This document shows positions 5,300 through 12,523 of a stretch of DNA of 15,918 nucleotides, piece by piece (position 1 is the first letter of the stretch; the number at the start of each line of letters is the position of its first letter). A program made the translations under genes and the position numbers. The notes under the pieces were generated by a model, which worked only from the letters and a program-made list of their open reading frames with translations, did no database searches and had not been told where the DNA came from. Source of the stretch: Christensenella sp. UBA7597 (GTDB lineage Bacteria; Bacillota; Clostridia; Christensenellales; Borkfalkiaceae); assembly GCA_002474405.1 (NCBI GenBank), contig DLQW01000014.1, positions 1-15,918 of the forward strand, read 5' to 3'.

Positions 5300-6400
5300 A
5301 TGCCATTTTACAAACCCTCGGAACTTACGTTCCAAAATCAGCGATTCTCGGCGATTTTATATGGAGCGCCGGGCACCGGGAAAACCACGCTTGCATGTTC
5401 AGCGCCGAAGCCGCTTTTAATCGACCTTGACCGCGGCATACAGCGTATTAAAGCGCAGCATCGTCCGACATGCTTAATCGAAAAGACGTACGAAGAGCTT
5501 CTGAAAGACCTTGAAAGCGAGGAAATGAAAGAGTTTGAAACGGTCATCATCGATACGGGCGGCGCGCTCATAACGCTTTTGCAAGACTATGTGATGCGGA
5601 AAGATCCGATAAACAGAACGAAGTCGGGAACAATTTCGCAGAAAGGTTACGGGGCTGTAAAGCTTGAATTTCAGAGCCTTACGAACCGTCTGAAAACAGT
5701 TCTGAACAAGAATATCATTTACGTGTTTCACACGGTGGAAGAAAAGAACAAAGAAGGCGTAGCGGTGCAAAGATTGCTTTGCGAAGGCTCGTCGAAAAAT
5801 ATCGTGTGGCAACCCTGCGATTTCGGCGGTTATGTGTTTATGAACGGTGATCAGCGCATGATCGGGTTCACGCCGACGGACGAATATTTCGCGAAAGGTT
5901 GTTACGGAATCAACGGAGTGAGAAAAATTCCCGCGCTGGGCGTAAACGACAAAAACGATTATATCACGAAGCTGTTCGAAGAAGCGAACGCGAACATAGC
6001 GAAAGACAACCAATTTTTCGCGGCAGAGCGTGAGGCGTATGAAAACGCGATGGAACAGGGCAAAGCGATGATCGACTCATGGAAAACGCCGGAAGAGTTT
6101 ACGAAAGCAAAAGAGGAATTGAAAAAGATTCCCCACGCGCTGACGTCGTTCGTAGAGCTGTGCGCGATTTGCAAACAGACGATTGCCGAGCTTGGCTTTC
6201 AATGGGATAGCGCAAAACACGCATACGTAGCGCCGAAGCCGGTGGAGAAAGGCGAGCCGAAGCAAGAGAAAGAAAAGCCGTTTGAAGAGGCAGGCGAAAC
6301 ACAGGAAAATTCCACGGCGAAGAAAGGCAAAGAAGCGGCGAAACAAGCGATCGATAAAATGATCGCCGAAGCGGAAGAGAGCGGAGAGAAAGCGGAATGA
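5300..6400 (+). CDS. Sak4-like phage ATPase (AAA_24, Rad51-type single-strand annealing protein)
   Basis: 366 residues from ATG 5300 with AAGGAGG ahead. Walker A GAPGTGKTT at 22-30 and Walker B TVIIDT at 81-86 define a RecA-like P-loop ATPase core (about 15-235). The pattern LLIDLDRGIQRI after the P-loop and the HTVEEK strand-end segment are typical of the phage nucleotide-binding family (AAA_24) that includes Sak4. Sak4 proteins anneal or pair single-stranded DNA in phage recombination. The last 55 residues are a charged Lys/Glu-rich tail, probably flexible and perhaps a partner-binding region. Its stop overlaps the start of a PD-(D/E)XK exonuclease (ATGA), the expected partner in a two-component recombination system. 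I see no separate single-strand-binding protein gene nearby. Confidence 0.85.
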   Translation: MPFYKPSELTFQNQRFSAILYGAPGTGKTTLACSAPKPLLIDLDRGIQRIKAQHRPTCLIEKTYEELLKDLESEEMKEFETVIIDTGGALITLLQDYVMRKDPINRTKSGTISQKGYGAVKLEFQSLTNRLKTVLNKNIIYVFHTVEEKNKEGVAVQRLLCEGSSKNIVWQPCDFGGYVFMNGDQRMIGFTPTDEYFAKGCYGINGVRKIPALGVNDKNDYITKLFEEANANIAKDNQFFAAEREAYENAMEQGKAMIDSWKTPEEFTKAKEELKKIPHALTSFVELCAICKQTIAELGFQWDSAKHAYVAPKPVEKGEPKQEKEKPFEEAGETQENSTAKKGKEAAKQAIDKMIAEAEESGEKAE

Positions 6401-7047
6401 AAGAGCGTTACTTAATAACGCAGTCGTTGCTTGCGGCGTGGTCGTACATATTCGACTGCGCCGAAGGAAGCGAAGACGAAGCGTTGGAAGATTTTCTGCG
6501 AGTGTTGAAGAAAGAGCCGGGCGAACAAAACGACGTAATGCTTCGCGGCATATCGTTTGAGAACGCCGTATACGCCACGCAATGCGGCGACAGAGAAGCC
6601 GCGGTGGAACACGCCGAAGAATGGGCGAAACGCGGTTGTGAAGAAGATGAAGCGGCTTGCGTGCGGATAATGGCAAAGAAACTCATAGGCGGGGCGTATC
6701 AGCTTACGGAATACAAAGAAAAAGAAATCGGCGGGATAACGTTTCTATTGATGGCGAAATGCGACTGGGTGCGCGCGGGGGTGATATACGATTGCAAGCG
6801 TGTAGAATCGTATGCGAACGTCGGGAAGTATTATTCGAGTGTGCAGCATCCTATGTATCTCGAAGTGATAGAAAGCGCGAGCGAATTTCGATACGAGATC
6901 TGCGACGGCAAAGACATATACGAAGAACGGTACACGCGGAAAGATATACCGCAACCGATTGAAAGCGTGATAGCCGAGTTTGTGGACTATCTGAAAACGG
7001 AAAAGCTACTCGATACGTACAAAACGTATTGGAAGAGCAAGTATTAA
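6397..7047 (+). CDS. PD-(D/E)XK superfamily exonuclease (phage RecB/Cas4-like)
   Basis: 216 residues. The nuclease signature is Asp123 in AKCDW, then Asp132-Cys-Lys134 in GVIYDCKRV, the D...(D/E)xK metal site. The downstream motif QHPMYLEVI (150-158) matches the QxxxY element of RecB-type nucleases, and Glu55 in GISFENAVY is a candidate first acidic residue. It would resect double-stranded ends to give single strands for the Sak4-like ATPase just upstream. The start ATG overlaps the previous stop, so the two proteins are made in a coupled way. No helicase domain and no iron-sulphur cysteine set is visible, so it is a minimal nuclease. Confidence 0.85.
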   Translation: MKERYLITQSLLAAWSYIFDCAEGSEDEALEDFLRVLKKEPGEQNDVMLRGISFENAVYATQCGDREAAVEHAEEWAKRGCEEDEAACVRIMAKKLIGGAYQLTEYKEKEIGGITFLLMAKCDWVRAGVIYDCKRVESYANVGKYYSSVQHPMYLEVIESASEFRYEICDGKDIYEERYTRKDIPQPIESVIAEFVDYLKTEKLLDTYKTYWKSKY

Positions 7048-7065
7048 AAAGGGGGTGAGAAACGA

Positions 7066-7956
7066 TTGTCGAGAACACAATCGCAGGGGCTGGAATTTTT
7101 CCCGCTTGAAGTCGATTTCTTCTCGGATAAAAAAGTCAGAATATTGAAAGCCCGATACGGGGCAGACGGATTGGCGATATATCTGTATTTGCTATGTATG
7201 ATATATCGTGAAGGTTACTACACAAGGGTTGACGACGATTTTATATATGTTATTTCGGAAGAATTGAATATGTCTTCCGAAACGGTGCAGCAAGTCCTGG
7301 CATTCTTACTTAAACGGTCGATGTTCGATGAACAGCTTTTTAAGTCGGACGCTGTCTTGACGAGCGACGGAATACAAGAGCGGTGGCAAAAGGCGATAAA
7401 AACCCGCGCCTTAAAGACACCGACAAAGGTCGAAAGTTATTGGCTTTTAAGTCAAGAGAACACCGCACCTTATATTAAATGCGCCCTTTTTGGTAATTCT
7501 TCCGCGAAAAAAGGCTTTAATTCCGAGAAGAAAGAGTTTAATTCCGAGAATTATCCCTATAAAGAAAAGGAAAGTAAAGTAAATATAATCTCTACCCCCT
7601 ATAATCCCCCAAAGGGGGAAGAGATAACGGCAGAAGAGAGCGGGCAGGCAAAGTTTTTCGCAAAGTTTCCCTCGGTGGTAATAGATAATTATTCTACCGA
7701 GCTAAGAAGTCTTACAAACGAAGACTGGGCAATCATTATACAGCGTTTTGAAGAAAGCGAGTGGTTGCGGGAAAATTGCAGAACGCTTTCAATGCTATGC
7801 CGGTTATCGAAACGGATCATCGCGGGCGAATACGCGCCGTTTAAGAAGCGAGCGCGGGAAGCGGAAGAACAGACGGAAGAACAGGAACGGCGGGAACGCG
7901 CGGCATACTTTGAGAAGTTATGCGGAAAGGGAAAAGCGGAGGGTAAAAAGCAATGA
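7066..7956 (+). CDS. Phage replisome organiser (Lin1244/Lin1753-like, DUF4373 N-terminus)
   Basis: 296 residues starting at TTG 7066 behind a strong AAAAAGGGGGTGAG site. Residues 8-100 (GLEFFPLEVDFFSDKKVRIL, AIYLYLLCMIY) are the winged-helix N-terminal domain of Gram-positive phage initiators. Residues about 145-163 are a heptad-like repeat (SAKKGFN, SEKKEFN, SENYP). From about 190 a helical C-terminal domain follows and ends in a charged coil (EQTEEQERRERAAYFEK). Such proteins bind the phage origin and recruit the helicase loader, which is encoded next with an ATGA overlap. The repeat is encoded by three iterons spaced 21 bp, which may be the origin itself. The region 7480-7620 is AT-richer than its neighbours. 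Confidence 0.82.
   Translation: MSRTQSQGLEFFPLEVDFFSDKKVRILKARYGADGLAIYLYLLCMIYREGYYTRVDDDFIYVISEELNMSSETVQQVLAFLLKRSMFDEQLFKSDAVLTSDGIQERWQKAIKTRALKTPTKVESYWLLSQENTAPYIKCALFGNSSAKKGFNSEKKEFNSENYPYKEKESKVNIISTPYNPPKGEEITAEESGQAKFFAKFPSVVIDNYSTELRSLTNEDWAIIIQRFEESEWLRENCRTLSMLCRLSKRIIAGEYAPFKKRAREAEEQTEEQERRERAAYFEKLCGKGKAEGKKQ
7500..7550. repeat. Three iterons, TTCCGmGAA with 21-bp period: candidate replication origin
   Basis: TTCCGCGAA at 7500-7508, TTCCGAGAA at 7521-7529 and TTCCGAGAA at 7542-7550. The second and third extend to TTTAATTCCGAGAA. The spacing is exactly 21 bp, two helical turns. Each core has dyad character (TTC...GAA). An AT-rich tract follows (7556-7605), then an inverted repeat of C5 and G5 runs (7606-7618). 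Iterons plus an unwinding tract inside an initiator gene is the lambda O arrangement. Confidence 0.6.
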
Positions 7957-8846
7957 GCGAATTAAAAGCGATCGGCGAAAGCTTCGGAAGCGACTGGGGA
8001 ACGCGGGAACACTACGAGGCGGCGAAACGGGCGATTCTTACGAACTACGATCCGCAGACGGAATACAAAGCGGGCGATCTGATATATTGCCGTCATTGCG
8101 GCGGGAAGAAAACGCTGGATATGCCGCAAAAGAACATATATCTGAAATGCGCGTGTAAGTGCGTGGAAAATCGTGCGAACCGCGAGAAATACGAACGCGA
8201 GCAACGAGAGCGTGCGGCGGTATATCGGACGATGAACGAAAGCGTAGTGCCTGCGGACTGCGTAAACGCTTCGTTTTACGACTGGAACGCGGACGGAATG
8301 GCAGACACGACGGAAGAATACCTGACGGGCATAGAGCGTTGCGAAAAATTCTGTCTGAATTTCGGGCAAGTGCAAGAATCTGGGCGCGGGATATGGCTGT
8401 ACGGCGTAGCGGATACGGGCAAGACGTACATAGCGGCGGCGATGCTGAAAACGTTGCAAAATAGCGGCGCAGCGGCGATATTCACCACGTTGTCAAGGAT
8501 ATTCGTAGAGATTAAAGCGACGTATAACAAAAACGCAACGGACACGGAAGAAGCGGTAATCGACAGATACACGGCGGCGGACTGCCTGATAATCGACAAT
8601 TTTACGGGAATCGAAGCGAGCAGGAAGCGAACGGACGTATTCGGCGCGGAAAAGCTGACGGAAATCATTTTGCGGCGATACGAGCGGAAGAAACCAACGG
8701 TGATAACGGCGCGGCAGTCGCTGAAAGATTTGTTTATCGCGGGGCGAGTGCCGAGCGAGATAGTAGATAAAATGCAAAACAGGCTTGTGCCGATCTTATT
8801 GACGGGCAATCAACGGCGCGCGGTGCAAGCGCAAATCGAATTTTAA
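7953..8846 (+). CDS. DnaC/DnaI-like helicase loader (AAA+), N-terminal zinc cluster
   Basis: 297 residues; ATG 7953 overlaps the preceding stop. Residues 46-70 hold a cysteine cluster (CRHCGG, then KCACKC), a likely zinc-binding module as in DnaI-type loaders, which use it to bind the replicative helicase. Walker A is GVADTGKT at 151-158 and Walker B is CLIIDN at 211-216. The second acidic position of Walker B, usually Asp or Glu in loaders, is Asn216, which may weaken ATP hydrolysis. An Arg-rich RRYERKKPTVITAR segment follows and probably contains the sensor region. With the upstream initiator it forms the replication-initiation pair that loads the host DnaB-type helicase. No phage helicase is visible. 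Confidence 0.85.
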   Translation: MSELKAIGESFGSDWGTREHYEAAKRAILTNYDPQTEYKAGDLIYCRHCGGKKTLDMPQKNIYLKCACKCVENRANREKYEREQRERAAVYRTMNESVVPADCVNASFYDWNADGMADTTEEYLTGIERCEKFCLNFGQVQESGRGIWLYGVADTGKTYIAAAMLKTLQNSGAAAIFTTLSRIFVEIKATYNKNATDTEEAVIDRYTAADCLIIDNFTGIEASRKRTDVFGAEKLTEIILRRYERKKPTVITARQSLKDLFIAGRVPSEIVDKMQNRLVPILLTGNQRRAVQAQIEF

Positions 8847-8897
8847 AAAATTGCAGTCGAATGCAAAAAAATAAAAACCCAAGGAGAAACAAAAACA
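8841..8897 (+). repeat. Repeated leader element, copy 1, before the DUF3102-portal gene
   Basis: TTTTAAAAAATTGCAG, then TCGAATGCAAAAAAATAAA, and an AAGGAGAAAC ribosome binding site. The TTGCA...TGCAA inverted repeat is at 8851-8866. Near-identical sequence stands at 14931-14980 before another phage gene. The repeat covers the region from the upstream stop to the start codon, so it is probably a shared expression-control site. Confidence 0.6.
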
Positions 8898-10778
8898 ATG
8901 GAAAACACACACAATTTTGATCAGCTTATGCTGGCGGACAACGGCTTGACGGTAGAAGAACAACAATTTCGCGATATACACAACCGAATTTGTTACAACG
9001 CGCAGAAATCGGCGGAACATTGGGTGGAAATGGCAATCGCGATCAAGGAAATGCGGGACAAAAAGCTGTATAAAGCGGCGGGGTTCGAAACGTTCGGCGA
9101 ATATACGGAAGGCGCGCTCGGTATCAAAGAGCGGCAGGCGTATAATTATACGTCGATTCTCGAAAAGTTGCCGCAAGGTTTTGTGCAATCGCACGCGGCG
9201 GCAGGGGTAACGAAACTTGCGCTTTTAACGAGCGTGAACGAAACGGAACGGGAAGAGATCCTTGAAAAAATTGATATAGACGAAGCGCCCGTTCGGGAAG
9301 TATCGGACGCGGTGAAAGAAGCGATCGAGGCGAGAAACAAAGCGGAAGAGCAGTTGTCGATAGCGATTGCGGAAAAGAAGGAAGCGGAAAAGACGGCAGA
9401 AAACTACAACAAGGAATATTTGAAGCTTGCGGCAGACAACGCAGATTTGAAGAAGAAACTGAAAGAAGCGGAAAACGTTGAACCGACGGTAGTATATCAG
9501 GCAGACGAAAAGCAAGCGGAAGAAATTGCGCGGCAGGAAAAAGAAATCGAAGAGTTGAAAGCGCGGGAAGCGGCGCGCGAGAGTGAAACAGCGGCGTTGA
9601 AGAAACGACTTGCCGAAGTCGAACAGGCAAAAGCGGAACAGCCGAAAGCGGAAATCAAGGGAAGCGCGCTCGTTATATTCAAAGTGAAATTCGAAAATTT
9701 TCAGGATACCGAGGAAAGAAAGTACAACAACGAAGGCGTGAAGGTAATCAAATACAAAGTATTTTCAAAGGGCGGAACAGAAACCACGCCGATTTTACCC
9801 GATCCGGAACTTGACGGTGTACAGTTAGAGTATTTGCCCGTGAAGGTACAGAACGAATTGAAAAAGTTAGGAGTGTCGGCGTTGAACGAAGAATTACCGT
9901 TGGACGCGCGAGACGGTCTCGGCGTGTGGTTATTGCCTCGCACGGCTTCGAACTCGTGTATTCCCGAAGCGCCGCTTGGCGATCCGCTTTTGTATGGCTG
10001 CCTTGACGTTTTGTGGAGTATCGACGTTGTTTTCAGCGGAATGTTGATTGACGTATTAAACGGCGAAGGCAAAATTATTTGTCCGAAGCAGTTTTTGCAG
10101 GCAACCCTTGCGGCGTTGCAAGCGCAGAACCCTGCCACAAACTTTCAGGTAACAACGAGTGAGCTTGGAACATACGGCGATGAGTCGTTTGTGTACATAA
10201 TGCCAAGCGGGTTTGAGAAAGAAAAGCAAGCACCTTTGCCGATTCAGTTTGATATAAGGGCAGAGCAGTACGGAAAAATGCTTGAAATCTATGAGCGATT
10301 GGCAGCGGTGCGTTCCGGGTACTCGCCCACGTCGATTTTTCCGTATCTTACGCCCGATAATTCAGCCAAAACTGCTACGGAAATCACGGCGGAAGAAAAT
10401 CTCACACGTGCAAGCGTGCGTGATTCACATAACATTATCATCCCCGTGTTTTCACGTGCGATCCGTGAGATTTTGTATCAGGAAGGTTATGACTCGGACG
10501 GTGTGCAGGTACAGTTCGGCGATTATATCGGCAACAAACTGCAATTTGACGAAAATATCCGTCAGAATTATGCAAGCGGCTTGATTCCGAAAGAAATCGC
10601 TATCAAGCAAATCAATAATCTTACGGACCGCGAAACACAAGAATATTTGTTGAAAATCAAGGCGGACGACGAAGAAAAAGCGAAGCGCGATAATTTCGGC
10701 GGCTTCCCGTTTAACGATAGTAATTATACAAGCGAAGGGGTAGAAAACGGAAATGCAGATAGCGAAAGATCGGTATAA
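8898..10778 (+). CDS. Chimera: DUF3102-like early protein fused to C-terminal part of a phage portal protein
   Basis: 626 residues, ATG 8898 after AAGGAGAAAC. Residues 10-145 (HWVEMAIAIKEMRDKKLY, FGEYTEGALGIKERQAYNY) resemble DUF3102/ParB-like phage proteins with a DNA-binding-like helical unit. Residues 145-250 are a long Glu/Lys/Ala coiled coil. At about residue 270 (KFENFQDT/EERKYNN) the character changes: the rest (VIKYKVFSKGG, LGDPLLYGCLDVLWSIDVVF, GEGKIICPKQFL, YSPTSIFP, ATEITAEENLT) is the C-terminal two-thirds of an A118/SPP1-type portal protein that forms the DNA gate of the capsid. The portal N-terminus and both terminase subunits, normally just upstream, are missing. The product keeps no complete portal clip and wing region, so packaging function is doubtful. 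The next gene overlaps by 26 bases, as in intact phages. Deletion in the prophage or an assembly join are the two explanations. Confidence 0.75.
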   Translation: MENTHNFDQLMLADNGLTVEEQQFRDIHNRICYNAQKSAEHWVEMAIAIKEMRDKKLYKAAGFETFGEYTEGALGIKERQAYNYTSILEKLPQGFVQSHAAAGVTKLALLTSVNETEREEILEKIDIDEAPVREVSDAVKEAIEARNKAEEQLSIAIAEKKEAEKTAENYNKEYLKLAADNADLKKKLKEAENVEPTVVYQADEKQAEEIARQEKEIEELKAREAARESETAALKKRLAEVEQAKAEQPKAEIKGSALVIFKVKFENFQDTEERKYNNEGVKVIKYKVFSKGGTETTPILPDPELDGVQLEYLPVKVQNELKKLGVSALNEELPLDARDGLGVWLLPRTASNSCIPEAPLGDPLLYGCLDVLWSIDVVFSGMLIDVLNGEGKIICPKQFLQATLAALQAQNPATNFQVTTSELGTYGDESFVYIMPSGFEKEKQAPLPIQFDIRAEQYGKMLEIYERLAAVRSGYSPTSIFPYLTPDNSAKTATEITAEENLTRASVRDSHNIIIPVFSRAIREILYQEGYDSDGVQVQFGDYIGNKLQFDENIRQNYASGLIPKEIAIKQINNLTDRETQEYLLKIKADDEEKAKRDNFGGFPFNDSNYTSEGVENGNADSERSV

Positions 10779-11787
10779 TCCGTATGTCGTATTGATAGAA
10801 AATGCGCAGAGCGCCGTTCGGGAGATCGTCAAAAATGCATTTTTGACTGAAGAACCGAAAGCAACGACGGAAAAGAAACTGATAGCGTCGATTCGCGCCG
10901 TAACCTCAAAAATCACGATAAAAGACCTGCGAAGCGCAGTAGCGCGCTCGCTGGGAAATTATGCGAACGTACAACGGAAAAGTTGGAAAAGCATAGGTTT
11001 ATCGCCTGTAACGATATATTTTCTGCTTTCACAATCGGAAAATAAAAAACTGGCGACCGACAACGTGCAACCGCCGAGAAACGCCACAGTGAAACGCGAG
11101 CTGAAACTCGGCGGCTCGTACGAAAGCGGCAGAACGTTGGGCGTTCCGCTCGGAAAGTATTACGACGACGTGTGGAAAAAGAAAATCAAGCCCGTGCTTG
11201 ATGAATTATCTAACGAACGTGCGTTGGATCCGGACGATTATTCCGGTCGGAATTCTCTTCGGAACCGAGCCGAAATGGAAGTGCGGTATCACGACCATTT
11301 AGACAGTGAAAACACCCTTCGGAAAAGCGGCGTGAAATTGGTAGTGGCTTCGTCGCATGCAGATTGTTCTGAACGCTGTGCGCCTTGGCAGGGCAGAATA
11401 TATTCGCTCGACCATACAAGCGGGCGCATAGACGGGCACGTGTACGTGCCGTTAGAAGAAGCAACAGATGTGTGGTATACGACGAAAGCCGGAAAGCGAT
11501 ATAAAAACGGACTGCTTGGGTTTAATTGCAGACACCGCATCGAAGAGTATAAAGGAGAGCTGTTACCGACAGTATCGGAAGAAACACGAAAGAAAGAATA
11601 CGCGATAACAAAGCGACAACGTGATTTGGAATGTGTAGTGCGCAAGTGGAAGAGCTTTGCGGAGACCGCGTTGAAGAAGGACGAAATAAAACACGCGAAA
11701 AGGTGTGCGGAAATCGCATACGACGAGTATTTGAAATTCTGCAAAGAAAACGATCGCCCGGCTTATCCGATGCGGGTGAGAATATAA
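10753..11787 (+). CDS. Phage minor capsid protein 2 (A118-type)
   Basis: 344 residues. The signature SSHADCSERCAPWQGRIYSL, the GLLGFNCRHRIEEYKG segment and the VYVPLEEATDVWYTT link match the C-terminal part of the phage minor capsid 2 family, with conserved Cys and His (DCSERC, CRHR) that could bind a metal. The N-terminal 150 residues are helical and charged, as in MuF-like head proteins that sit inside the capsid with the portal. It overlaps the portal-like ORF by 26 bases, and AAGGGG lies upstream of ATG 10753. It follows the standard order portal, minor capsid, scaffold, major capsid, and it appears intact. A small leader ORF and a terminator follow. Confidence 0.88.
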   Translation: MQIAKDRYNPYVVLIENAQSAVREIVKNAFLTEEPKATTEKKLIASIRAVTSKITIKDLRSAVARSLGNYANVQRKSWKSIGLSPVTIYFLLSQSENKKLATDNVQPPRNATVKRELKLGGSYESGRTLGVPLGKYYDDVWKKKIKPVLDELSNERALDPDDYSGRNSLRNRAEMEVRYHDHLDSENTLRKSGVKLVVASSHADCSERCAPWQGRIYSLDHTSGRIDGHVYVPLEEATDVWYTTKAGKRYKNGLLGFNCRHRIEEYKGELLPTVSEETRKKEYAITKRQRDLECVVRKWKSFAETALKKDEIKHAKRCAEIAYDEYLKFCKENDRPAYPMRVRI

Positions 11788-11800
11788 AGGAGGCGGAAAA

Positions 11801-11860
11801 ATGAAATATAGCAGGAGCAGAGATCACCCTCTGCTTTTTTTATGTCTATTTTTTGAATGA
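11801..11860 (+). CDS. Candidate 19-codon leader ORF overlapping a terminator
   Basis: ATG 11801 sits behind a near-perfect ribosome binding site (AAAGGAGGCGGAAAA) and encodes 19 residues (MKYSRSRDHPLLFLCLFFE) ending at TGA 11858-11860. The coding bases contain the whole hairpin and T run at 11816-11841. Its stop overlaps ATG 11857, from which another frame leads into the scaffold gene. It could be a translated leader that controls readthrough of the terminator, or only the relic of a gene deleted here. No homology is recognised. Confidence 0.4.
   Translation: MKYSRSRDHPLLFLCLFFE
11816..11841 (+). terminator. Intrinsic terminator between minor capsid and scaffold genes
   Basis: AGCAGAG (11816-11822) pairs with CTCTGCT (11829-11835) across loop ATCACC and is followed by seven T residues (11835-11841). 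I see no promoter between it and the scaffold gene, so the capsid genes depend on partial readthrough or antitermination. Confidence 0.8.
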
Positions 11861-11889
11861 ACAAACATAAACGGGAGGTAAACAGAAAA

Positions 11890-12498
11890 ATGTTTGGAAT
11901 AAACAAGAATAAGCTTTCTACTCTTGAAGAAGTGAGAAAGGCTTATGACAATCTATCCGAAGAGGATAAATCAGCCTTTCATCAGTCCATCGCCGATCGC
12001 GTACACGAAAGCGTAGGCGCACAGGAAGAATCGGAAGGGCAGAAAGATACGCAGACGGCGGCGGATCGTGAACACGAAGCTGTCGGCGAGGCAGAAGCAG
12101 ATAAAAAGGCGGATAATCCGGAAGAAAAACCCACAGAAAAAACTGCCGAAGATTCCGACGCTTCATCGGACAAGGGCGAAGCTGAAGCAAAGCCAGAAGC
12201 TGGCGAGAAAGATAAGTCCGCTGACGAAAGCGACGCCGGGAAAGAGACGGTTGAAAAAGGCAAGGAACAGAAAGTCGATGAAACTGCGAAAGCCGGAAGC
12301 GGACTTGAAGCGTCGCTGGCGAAAATCGTAGAGTTGCTTGAAAAGATGGTTGTGAAACCGGAAGCGAGCAATGATGAAGACAAGCTTGCCGAATCGTCTA
12401 AGAAGTACGCTACGGGGCTTTCCGGCGGATACACAGGCGAGAAAGGCGGAAACAAATTCACGGAAGCGGATACCGAACGCTTTTTAAAAAACAGGTAA
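11890..12498 (+). CDS. Phage capsid scaffold-like protein
   Basis: 202 residues from ATG 11890 (MFGINKNKLSTLEEVRKAYD), chosen because GGGAGGT lies 11 bases upstream; the frame is open to ATG 11857 but that start lacks a site. The middle (about 40-145) is low-complexity, acidic and Glu/Lys/Ala/Asp-rich with alternating charges. A helical segment (LEASLAKIVELLEKMV) and a small Gly-rich C-terminal tail (TGLSGGYTGEKGGNK) follow. Composition and position, directly before the major capsid gene, fit a scaffolding protein that guides capsid assembly and is then lost. No protease domain is present. The assignment rests mainly on position. Confidence 0.7.
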   Translation: MFGINKNKLSTLEEVRKAYDNLSEEDKSAFHQSIADRVHESVGAQEESEGQKDTQTAADREHEAVGEAEADKKADNPEEKPTEKTAEDSDASSDKGEAEAKPEAGEKDKSADESDAGKETVEKGKEQKVDETAKAGSGLEASLAKIVELLEKMVVKPEASNDEDKLAESSKKYATGLSGGYTGEKGGNKFTEADTERFLKNR

Positions 12499-12523
12499 AT
12501 CAAATCAAAGGAGATAAACAAAT

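Noticed and set aside
5193-5430. Overlapping open frames beginning near 5193 and 5197 (Cys-containing start)
   Set aside because: They run through the tRNA-like stretch and into the Sak4-like gene in other frames, have no ribosome binding site, and their residues after 5300 are shadows of that gene.
11857-11889. ATG 11857 as start of the scaffold gene
   Set aside because: It lacks a ribosome binding site; GGGAGGT is placed for ATG 11890. It remains possible by coupling to the leader ORF.
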